From Streptomyces xantholiticus (lineage in GTDB: Bacteria; Actinomycetota; Actinomycetes; Streptomycetales; Streptomycetaceae), in assembly GCF_014651015.1 (NCBI RefSeq), contig NZ_BMWB01000009.1:106093-170092 (forward strand): 64,000 bases of DNA, given 5' to 3'. Shown here in pieces: positions 24,690 through 32,800 of the stretch (within the stretch, counting starts at the first letter, position 1; every line of letters begins with the position of its first letter). The position numbers and the translations under genes were made by a program. The notes under the pieces were generated by a model. That model did no database searches. It was not told where the DNA came from and saw nothing but the letters and a program-made list of their open reading frames with translations.

Positions 24690-25589
24690 GTGACCGACGA
24701 GTTGTACGCACGGCTGAAGGCCTACGAGGGGCAGGCCGCGGCTGCCTCGGGCGTCGGCAAGGATCCTGTCAATGAGTCGATGATCAGGCACTGGTGCGAG
24801 GCGATGGGGGACAACAACGCGGCGTACGCGGGGCCGGACGCCGTCGCCCCTCCGACGATGCTCCAAGTCTGGACGATGGGCGGTCTGTCGGGTCACGCCG
24901 GCCGGACCGCGGCGCAGGACGAGCTGTTCGCTCTGCTCGAGGGCGCCGGATTCACCTCGGTGGTGGCGACCGACTGCGAACAGGAGTATCTGCGGACTCT
25001 GCGCCCGGGGAACCGGATCACCTACGACGCGGTGATCGAGTGCGTGTCCGAGCGCAAGACCACCAAGCTGGGCACGGGTTACTTCATCACCACGAGGACG
25101 GACGTGCGGGCGGACGGCGAGCCGGCAGGAACACATCGCTTCCGGGTCCTCAAGTACGCACCCCGGGCTCGTGAACCGAAGGCGAACCGCCCACGTCCGG
25201 TGATCAACAGGGACAACGCGGGCTTCTGGGAGAAGGTGGCCGAGCACCGGTTGCTCATTCAACGCTGCGGCGGCTGCGGGACGCTGCGATTCCCCTGGCT
25301 GCCCGGGTGCGGCTGCTGCGGATCGCAGGACTGGGACACGGTCGAGGCGAGCGGCTCGGGAAGCGTCTTCTCCTATGTGGTCATGCACCATCCTCCGTTC
25401 CCGGCGTTCGACCCCCCGTTCGCGGTGGGGCTGATCGAGCTGGCCGAGGGGGTGCGGATCGTCAGCAGCGTGGTGGGCGTGGCGCACGACAAAGTGCGTA
25501 TCGGAATGCCGGTGGAGCTGGAATTCACCAGTGTCGACGGGGAGTTCGAGCTGCCCGTTTTCCGGGTTGTACAAGGAGGTGCCGACTGA
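24690..25589 (+). CDS. ChsH2-like MaoC N-terminal hydratase fused to DUF35 OB-fold
   Basis: 299 residues from a GTG at 24690. Residues about 15-160 form an FAS1-like/MaoC hot-dog domain (PVNESMIRHWCEAMGDNNAAY; YLRTLRPGNRITYDAVI). Residues about 175-295 are a DUF35 unit with the zinc knuckle CGGCGTLRFPWLPGCGCCG and the OB-fold VFSYVVMHHPPFPAFDPPF. This is the fusion seen in M. tuberculosis ChsH2, which pairs with ChsH1 as a hydratase and uses DUF35 to hold the aldolase Ltp2. Both partner genes follow directly. Confidence 0.88.
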   Translation: MTDELYARLKAYEGQAAAASGVGKDPVNESMIRHWCEAMGDNNAAYAGPDAVAPPTMLQVWTMGGLSGHAGRTAAQDELFALLEGAGFTSVVATDCEQEYLRTLRPGNRITYDAVIECVSERKTTKLGTGYFITTRTDVRADGEPAGTHRFRVLKYAPRAREPKANRPRPVINRDNAGFWEKVAEHRLLIQRCGGCGTLRFPWLPGCGCCGSQDWDTVEASGSGSVFSYVVMHHPPFPAFDPPFAVGLIELAEGVRIVSSVVGVAHDKVRIGMPVELEFTSVDGEFELPVFRVVQGGAD

Positions 25590-25590
25590 C

Positions 25591-26034
25591 ATGGACCGCG
25601 GCCTCATCGGTGCCGGGACGGCACTGCCGCCCCTCACCGTCCCGGTGACCCGCACGCTGATCGTTGCCGGGGCGATCGCCTCACGCGACTTCCAGGATGT
25701 GCACCACGACGCGGAGCTCGCCGAGCAGAAGGGCTCCCCGGACATCTTCATGAACATCCTGACGACGAATGGCCTGGTGGGCCGGTACGTCACCGACTTC
25801 TTCGGCGAACAGGCCCTGCTGCGCAAGGTCGCCATACGGCTCGGTGCTCCCAACTACCCAGGCGACACGATGGTGCTGAGCGGCTCGATCGGCGCGTTCG
25901 ACGGCACGACCGCCGAGGTCCGGGTCGTCGGCACCAACAGTCTCGGCAACCATGTCACCGGCACGGTGAAGGTGACGCTCCCGGGGCCTGCGCGCGTACG
26001 GGAGGCGGAGATCCTTCCGGAGGCCGGCGCATGA
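25591..26034 (+). CDS. ChsH1-like MaoC enoyl-CoA hydratase subunit
   Basis: 147 residues, starting 1 bp after the ChsH2-like stop with AAGGAGG about 11 bases upstream. Hot-dog fold with the MaoC catalytic region DFQDVHHDAELAEQKGSPDI (Asp and His), then FMNILTTNGLVGRYVTDFFG. It is expected to form a heteromeric enoyl-CoA hydratase with the product of 24690. Its ATGA overlap with the next gene supports one operon. Confidence 0.88.
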   Translation: MDRGLIGAGTALPPLTVPVTRTLIVAGAIASRDFQDVHHDAELAEQKGSPDIFMNILTTNGLVGRYVTDFFGEQALLRKVAIRLGAPNYPGDTMVLSGSIGAFDGTTAEVRVVGTNSLGNHVTGTVKVTLPGPARVREAEILPEAGA

Positions 26035-27200
26035 CCATCAGGGACAAGGACGCGCTCGGCGGCAGGGCGGCCATCGTCGGCATCGGGGCGACCGAGTTCT
26101 CGAAGGACTCCGGCCGCAGTGAGCTGAAGCTCGCCGTCGAGGCCGTAAGGGCCGCGCTCGACGACGCCGGCCTGTCCCCTGCTGACGTGGACGGCATGGT
26201 GACCTTCACCATGGACACCAGCCCGGAGATCACCGTTGCCCAAGCCGCGGGCATCGGAGAGCTCTCCTTCTTCTCCCGCGTCCACTACGGCGGTGGTGCC
26301 GCCTGCGCCACGGTGCAGCAGGCGGCGCTCGCGGTCGCCGCGGGCATCGCCGATGTGGTCGTCTGCTACCGGGCGTTCAACGAGCGCTCAGGCCGGCGCT
26401 TCGGTTCGGGCGTGCAGCACCGTGAGCCGTCCGCGGAGGGGGTGGCGCTCGGCTGGAACCTTCCGTTCGGGCTGCTCACCCCCGCCTCCTGGGTGGCGAT
26501 GGCTGCCCAGCGCTATCTGTACGCATACGGGCTGACGCCGGAAGCGTTCGGCCATGTCGCCGTCACCGCCCGGCGGCACGCGGCCACCAACCCCGCGGCG
26601 TACTTCCACGGCCGTCCGATCACCCTGGCCGACCACGCCGCCTCCCGGTGGACGGTCGAGCCGCTGCGACTGCTGGACTGCTGCCAGGAGACCGACGGCG
26701 GTCAGGCGATCGTCGTCACCGGCGTCGAGCGGGCCCGTGACCTGCCCCGCCCCCCGGCGGTGGTTCTCGCCGCCGCCCAGGGTGCAGGGAGGGCCCAGGA
26801 ACAGATGACCAGCTTCTACCGCGACGAACTGACCGGCCTGCCCGAGATGGGGCTGGTTGCCCGGCAGTTGTGGCGGACCTCCGGGCTCGCTCCCGCCGAC
26901 ATCGACGTGGGTATCGTCTACGACCACTTCACACCCTTCGTCCTGATGCAGCTGGAGGAGTTCGGTTTCTGCGAGCCCGGCGAGGGCGCCGACTTCGTGG
27001 CCGCGGACTCCCTGGCGCTCAACACCCATGGAGGGCAACTGGGAGAGGCGTATCTCCACGGGATGAACGGCATCGCGGAAGCGGTCAGACAGCTGCGCGG
27101 TACTTCGGTGAACCAGATATCCGGCGCGGCCACGGCCCTGGTCACCGCGGGCACCGGAGTGCCGACGTCGGGGCTGGTTCTTGGGGCCGGTGGCCGGTAG
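26031..27200 (+). CDS. Ltp2-like thiolase-fold lipid-transfer protein / aldolase
   Basis: 389 residues; the ATG at 26031 overlaps the previous stop. SCP2-thiolase-like family: AAIVGIGATEFSKDSGR, the YGGGAACATVQQAALAVAAG segment, DVGIVYDHFTPFVLMQLEEF and NTHGGQLGEAYLHGMNGIAE. In steroid degraders, Ltp2 is the retro-aldolase that releases propionyl-CoA after ChsH1-ChsH2 hydration and depends on the DUF35 domain. The gene order here is the same three-protein set. The substrate in this organism is not known. Confidence 0.88.
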   Translation: MTIRDKDALGGRAAIVGIGATEFSKDSGRSELKLAVEAVRAALDDAGLSPADVDGMVTFTMDTSPEITVAQAAGIGELSFFSRVHYGGGAACATVQQAALAVAAGIADVVVCYRAFNERSGRRFGSGVQHREPSAEGVALGWNLPFGLLTPASWVAMAAQRYLYAYGLTPEAFGHVAVTARRHAATNPAAYFHGRPITLADHAASRWTVEPLRLLDCCQETDGGQAIVVTGVERARDLPRPPAVVLAAAQGAGRAQEQMTSFYRDELTGLPEMGLVARQLWRTSGLAPADIDVGIVYDHFTPFVLMQLEEFGFCEPGEGADFVAADSLALNTHGGQLGEAYLHGMNGIAEAVRQLRGTSVNQISGAATALVTAGTGVPTSGLVLGAGGR

Positions 27201-27323
27201 CCCCTGCGGGTGTCCTCCACCTTCAGGAGGTGCAGCCCCGGCGGGCCCTACAACCTGAGGGGGACAACGCTTCGGGACCTGGGGCCGATCCGCTCAGCAG
27301 GGCGCGCTCCTAGCGTGTAAGCC

Positions 27324-27878
27324 ATGACCACGTCAGTCTGTACGAGCGCTTCCAAGGCCGCCGCGCCGGTGCCGTCGTACACGCCCCACCCCTCGTTCTC
27401 GTCGTACGTACGGGCGCGGGGGCCCGTGCTGCTGCGGACCGCCCGATCGCTGACCTCGAACCCGAGCGACGCGGAGGACCTGCTGCAGACGGCGCTGACC
27501 AAGACCTATGTCGCCTGGGAGCGGATCGAGGACCACCGGGCGCTCGACGGCTATGTCCGCCGCGCGCTGCTGAACACGCGCACGTCGCAGTGGCGCAAGC
27601 GCAAGGTGGACGAGTTCGTCTGCGACGAGCTGCCCGAGCCGGAGAGCGTCCCGGCCGTCGACCCCGCCGAGCAGCAGGTGCTGCACGACGCGATGTGGCG
27701 CGCGGTGATGAAGCTGCCGGACCGCCAGCGCGCGATGGTCGTGCTCCGGTACTACGAGGATCTGAGCGAGGCCCAGACGGCGGAGGTGCTCGGGGTGTCG
27801 ATCGGTACCGTCAAGAGCGCCGTGTCGCGTGCGCTCGGCAAGCTCCGCGACGACCCGGAGCTCGCACTGGTCCGCTGA
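27324..27878 (+). CDS. SigE-family ECF sigma factor
   Basis: 184 residues. Region 2 reads LLRTARSLTSNPSDAEDLLQ, then ALTKTYVAWERI. Region 4 reads MKLPDRQRAMVVLRYYEDL, then TAEVLGVSIGTVKSAVSRAL. The length and order match the actinobacterial SigE70-type subgroup, often without an adjacent anti-sigma factor, as here. It sits between the ChsH/Ltp2-like operon and the acyl-CoA ligase and may regulate either; there is no direct evidence. Confidence 0.9.
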   Translation: MTTSVCTSASKAAAPVPSYTPHPSFSSYVRARGPVLLRTARSLTSNPSDAEDLLQTALTKTYVAWERIEDHRALDGYVRRALLNTRTSQWRKRKVDEFVCDELPEPESVPAVDPAEQQVLHDAMWRAVMKLPDRQRAMVVLRYYEDLSEAQTAEVLGVSIGTVKSAVSRALGKLRDDPELALVR

Positions 27879-27984
27879 CGGCCCCGCTCGCCGATTCCGG
27901 CCCCGGACCTGGTCGACTCGGCCTTCGGCCGAACGGCGTGTGCGCTGTTGTGCAGTTTTGTGCGCTGATGCACGGGGAATTCAT

Positions 27985-28017
27985 TACCCCTGGGTAGTGA
28001 CATACCGCTTGGTATGT
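27985..28017 (+). promoter_or_regulatory. Two adjacent palindromes upstream of the acyl-CoA ligase
   Basis: TACCCCTGGGTA (27985-27996) is a perfect 12-base palindrome. ACATACC-GCTT-GGTATGT (28000-28017) is an 18-base inverted repeat of the size used by TetR-family regulators. Both lie 58-90 bp before the ligase start, where an operator is expected. No regulator gene is next to them. Confidence 0.55.
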
Positions 28018-28075
28018 GCGCAGAATCTACCCACCTTTTCTGCCACGTAGCGCTAGCGCCCACCGGGAGGACGCC

Positions 28076-29722
28076 GTGCTGAGCACCATGCAGGACGTAC
28101 CGCTGACTGTGACCCGCATCCTTCAGCATGGGATGACGATCCACGGCAAGTCACAGATCACCACCTGGACCGGTGAGGCCGAGCCGCAGCGCCGCACCTT
28201 CGCCGAAGCCGGCCGGCGAGCCACTCAGCTGGCCAACGCCCTGCGTGACGAGCTCGGCATCGACGGCGACCAGAGAGTCGCCACCCTCATGTGGAACAAC
28301 GCCGAGCATGTCGAGGCGTACTTCGCGATCCCCTCCATGGGCGCCGTGCTCCACACCCTCAACCTCCGCCTGCCCGCCGAGCAGCTGGTCTGGATCGTCA
28401 ACCACGCCGCCGACCGCGTCGTGATCGTCAACGGCTCCCTGCTGCCTCTGCTGGCGCCGCTGCTGCCGCATCTGCCGACGATCGAGCACATCGTCGTCTC
28501 CGGCCCCGGTGACCGCTCCCTCATCGCCGACGCGGAAGCGCAGGTGCACGAGTACGAGGAGCTGATCGCGGGCCGCCCGACCACGTACGACTGGCCGGAG
28601 CTGGACGAGCGCTCCGCCGCGGCCATGTGTTACACCTCGGGCACCACGGGTGACCCCAAGGGTGTCGTCTACTCCCACCGCTCCATATACCTGCACTCCA
28701 TGCAGGTCAACATGTCCGAGTCGATGGGCCTGACCGACAAGGACACCACGCTTGTGGTGGTCCCGCAGTTCCATGTGAACGCCTGGGGTCTGCCGCACGC
28801 CACGTTCATGACCGGCATCAACATGCTGATGCCCGACCGCTTCCTGCAGCCCGCGCCGCTCGCGGAGATGATCGAGCGCGAGAGGCCCGAGCACGCCGCG
28901 GCCGTCCCCACCATCTGGCAGGGCCTGCTCGCCGAGGTCACCGCCAATCCCCGTGACCTGTCCTCCATGCAGCAGGTCACCATCGGCGGCGCCGCCTGCC
29001 CGCCGTCCCTCATGGAGGCGTACGACAAGCTCGGCGTGCGGCTCTTCCACGCCTGGGGCATGACGGAGACCTCGCCGCTCGGCACGATGGCCCACCCGCC
29101 CGCCGGGCTGACCACGGAGGAGGAGTGGCCGTACCGCCTCACCCAGGGCCGCTTCCCGGCCGGTGTGGAGGCCCGCCTCGTCGGCCCCGGCGGCGAGCAC
29201 CTGCCGTGGGACGGTGAGTCCGCCGGTGAGCTGGAGGTCCGCGGCACCTGGATCGCCGGCGCCTACTACGGCGGCGCGGGCGGCGAGAACTTCCGCCCCG
29301 AGGACAAGTTCAGCGAGGACGGCTGGCTGAAGACCGGCGACGTCGGCGTGATCAGCCGCGACGGCTATCTGACGCTGACCGACCGGGCCAAGGACGTCAT
29401 CAAGTCGGGCGGCGAATGGATCTCCAGCGTCGAGCTGGAGAACGCCCTGATGGCACATCCCGAGGTCGCGGAGGCGGCGGTCGTCGCCGTACCGGACGAG
29501 AAGTGGGGCGAGCGGCCGCTGGCGACCGTGGTGCTGAAGGAGGGCTCGACCGCGGACTACGAGACGCTGAGGACGTTCCTCGGCGAGAAGATCGCCAAGT
29601 GGCAGCTGCCGGAGCGCTGGGCGGTGGTGCCGGCGGTGCCGAAGACCAGCGTGGGCAAGTTCGACAAGAAGGTGATCCGCAGGCAGTACGCGGACGGTGA
29701 GCTGGACGTCACCGAGCTGTAG
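28076..29722 (+). CDS. Long-chain fatty-acid/acyl-CoA ligase (FadD-like)
   Basis: 548 residues from a GTG at 28076, five bases after GGGAGG; an ATG 12 bp downstream is the alternative. Adenylate-forming enzyme motifs: P-loop MCYTSGTTGDPKGVVYSHRS, VPQFHVNAWGLPHATFM, LFHAWGMTETSPLGTM, DGWLKTGDVG and DRAKDVIKSGGEWIS, with the C-terminal Lys in PKTSVGKFDKKVIR. It activates a carboxylic acid to its CoA ester; medium- or long-chain acids are the family's usual substrates. It could feed the hydratase-aldolase operon 900 bp upstream. Confidence 0.92.
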   Translation: MLSTMQDVPLTVTRILQHGMTIHGKSQITTWTGEAEPQRRTFAEAGRRATQLANALRDELGIDGDQRVATLMWNNAEHVEAYFAIPSMGAVLHTLNLRLPAEQLVWIVNHAADRVVIVNGSLLPLLAPLLPHLPTIEHIVVSGPGDRSLIADAEAQVHEYEELIAGRPTTYDWPELDERSAAAMCYTSGTTGDPKGVVYSHRSIYLHSMQVNMSESMGLTDKDTTLVVVPQFHVNAWGLPHATFMTGINMLMPDRFLQPAPLAEMIERERPEHAAAVPTIWQGLLAEVTANPRDLSSMQQVTIGGAACPPSLMEAYDKLGVRLFHAWGMTETSPLGTMAHPPAGLTTEEEWPYRLTQGRFPAGVEARLVGPGGEHLPWDGESAGELEVRGTWIAGAYYGGAGGENFRPEDKFSEDGWLKTGDVGVISRDGYLTLTDRAKDVIKSGGEWISSVELENALMAHPEVAEAAVVAVPDEKWGERPLATVVLKEGSTADYETLRTFLGEKIAKWQLPERWAVVPAVPKTSVGKFDKKVIRRQYADGELDVTEL

Positions 29723-29742
29723 CCGCACCACAGGAGGCGAAG

Positions 29743-29778
29743 AGGAGGGGCCTGCGGTCACGACCGCCGGCCCCTCCT
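29743..29778. terminator. Bidirectional hairpin between convergent genes
   Basis: AGGAGGGGCC (29743-29752) pairs with GGCCCCTCCT (29769-29778), and part of the 16-base loop can also pair. It lies between the 3' ends of the ligase and the kinase-like gene and can serve both. Confidence 0.7.
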
Positions 29779-29805
29779 GTCCCGTTTCTCAGCCTGTCCC
29801 GTTTC

Positions 29806-32800
29806 TCAGTTGGTGCCGATCTTCGCCAGCAGGTCGACGATGCGTGCCTGCACCTCGTTGCTCGTCGAACGCTCCGCGAGGAAGAGCACCGTCTCCCCCG
29901 ACGACAGCCGCGGCAGCTCGGCCGGGTCCAGACCGGCCGACGTGTAGACGACGAGCGGGGTGCGGTTCAACTGGCCGTTCGCGCGCAGCCAGTCGATGAT
30001 CCCGGCACGCCGACGGCGGACCTGCATCAGGTCCATCACCACCAGGTTCGGCCGCATCTGAGTGGCGAGCGTGACCGCATCCACGTCGCCCCCCGCCCGC
30101 GCCACCTGCATACCGCGGCGCTCCAGCGTGGACGTCAGCGCGAGGGCGATCTCCTCGTGCTCCTCGATCAGCAACACCCGCGACGGGTGCTGCTCGCTGT
30201 CGCGCGGCGCCAGCGCCTTGAGCAGCACGGCGGGATCGGCGCCGTACGCGGCCTCCCGCGTGGCCTGCCCGAGCCCCGCCGTCACCAGCACCGGCACCTC
30301 GGCCGCGACGGCGGCCTGGCGCAGGGACTGCAGGGCGGTCCGGGTGATCGGCCCGGTGAGCGGGTCGACGAACAGCGCCGCGGGGAACGCCGCGATCTGC
30401 GCATCGACCTCCTCACGCGAATGCACGACGACAGGCCGGTAGCCGCGGTCGCTCAGCGCCTGCTGGGTGGAGACGTCGGGGGCGGGCCACACCAGTAGCC
30501 GGCGCGGGTTGTCCAGCGGCTCCGGGGGCAGTTCGTCGTCGACGGGTTGCGGCTGGGGCCGGTTGGCGACCTCGACCGCACCGCCGGGGCCGTCGAGCGG
30601 CTCGGGGCCCTCCGCGCCCTCGTCAGGTGCCCCTATCGCGTAGGACCGGCCCTCGGAGCGGCTGTCCCCCCGGTCGGCGGGCAGCCGCGGCCCGTTCTGC
30701 TGCGCGGCGGCGGGCGGCATAGGAGCCGGCACCGGTGCTGCCGCGGGCAACGGGTGGGGGCGGGCGGCGAGCTCGGGAGGTTCGGTGTCCGGCCGTGTGC
30801 CCAGTTTCCGACGGCGTCCCGAGCCGAGCGTCTGGTTCTGCTGCTGGGTGAGGTGCTGGGCGAAGGGCACGCCCTGCCCCAGGGTGCGCACGCTGAAGGC
30901 ACGCCCCTGTGTCGAGTCCGCGGGTGCCGGCTGCTCCGCGGGAAGTGGTTGCGCGGCCCGTGCGGCGACGGGCCGGGCAGCCTCCGCGGCGGGGAGCGCC
31001 CTGGGCTGCCGGACGTCCTCCTCCTGCGCCGGTGTCGGTGTCGGTGTCGGTACCGCGGGCGGCAGGGGCAGCGATACGGAGCCGGTGTCCGAGGCGTGCC
31101 CCGGCACGGCGAAGCCCCGGCCGGTGGGGTCCGCCGTTCCGGTGTCGCTCGGGCCGGTGTTGCTCGGGCCGGTGTCCTGCACCCACTCCGCCCGACCGGC
31201 CGCCGTGGGACCGGTCGGTGTCCCGGCGGTGCCCTGCGGCTGCTCCTCCTCGTGCGCGCGCCCGGGCCCCGTCGGAGCCGGATGCGGCTGCGGCGGCGTG
31301 TGGTGCCGGCTGTCCGGGTCACCGGCCACGGCATCGTGCCGCTCAGCCGTGCCCCCCGCCGCAGCCGCTGCGGCGGGGGCCCTGTCGGCCTCCGCCGGCG
31401 GCAGCGCGAACGCCGTCCGCGGCGCCGCGCTCTGCACCTCGGCCGGTGCCGCCGCCAGCGCCCGCCTGGCGCGCCGACCGGTCGGCTGGGGCGTGGGCTG
31501 CGACTGCGGGCTCTGGCCGTTCTGGGTGTTCTGCGGCGACTGCTGGTCCGGCAGGCCGTCCGACGGCCCGGGAAGGCCGCTCTCGACGGCCCTCCGCGCG
31601 CGCCGCCCCGAAGGCGACCGGACGCCATGGGCATCGACCGGCACCCCCTGCGGCGGCACGGTCTCGCCGAGCGCGGCCCGCCCACCGGCGCCTTCCGCGG
31701 CCGTCACCACGGCGCCCTCCGCGGGCTGCAGGGCTCCGGCGGTGTTCTCGGCGGGGCTGGGACGGCCGCGCCGGCGCCCGGTGCCGCCGCTGCTTCCCGT
31801 GGGCTCGCCCGTGCCCTCGCCCGTGTCCTGGGCGGGGGTGAGCTCGGCGTCCGGCTGCGCGGCCCGGCGCCGCCCGGTCGGCGGCGTGGCAACCGGGTCC
31901 TCCATGGCGACGGGGCTCTCCAGGAAGGCGTCCGTGGAGGCGCGCCGGGCGCGCCGGCGGCCCCCGCCACCGGTCGTGGTGTTCGCGGGGACCGCGGCGG
32001 CCGCGGTCGGCTCCGCAGTCTGCTGAGCGGGCAGGGCGGGCAGCCGGCCGGCGTCCGGCGCGGGCGGCGGGACCGTCCCCGCTCCCTCGCCGAGCGGCAC
32101 TTCGAGCACGTACGCGCTTCCGCTCATGCCGGGCACCTCGTGCGTCTGCAGCACACCGCCGTGCGCCCGGACGATCCCGCGCACGATCGGCTCGTGCACC
32201 GGGTCGCCCCCGGCGAACGGCCCGCGCACCTCGATCCGTACGACGTCGCCGCGCTGGGCGGCCGCGACCACGACCGTCGAGTCCATGTATCCGCCGGCCT
32301 GGAGCCTGGCCTTGCCGGTGGAGTCGACGCCCGCCACGTCCGCGACCAGGTGCGCGACTGCCGTGGCCAGCCGGGCCCCGTCGACCTCGGCCTCGATCGG
32401 CGGCGCGTGCACGGCGAACTGGGCCCGGCCGGGCCCGATGAGCTCGATCGCGCCCTCGACGCCGGCCGCCACGACCGCGTCGAGCAGCACATTGGACTTG
32501 GCCAGCTGCTCGGCGCCCGTGTCGAGCCGCTGATAGCCGAGGACATTGTCGACGAGCGTCGTCATCCGGGCGTAACCGGCGGCCAGATGGTGCAGCATCT
32601 GGTTCGCCTCGGGCCACAGCTGTCCGGCCGGGTCGGACGCCAGCGTGCCCAACTCGGTCCGCAGCTCCTCCAGCGGCCCGCGCAGCGACTCCCCGAGCAC
32701 CGCGGTCAGCTGTGCGTGCCGTCCGGCCAGCTCGGCGTACCGCTCGGCTCCGCCCTCCAGCTCGGCGGAGTAGCGCTCTGCCTTGTCGGCCAATTCGGCC

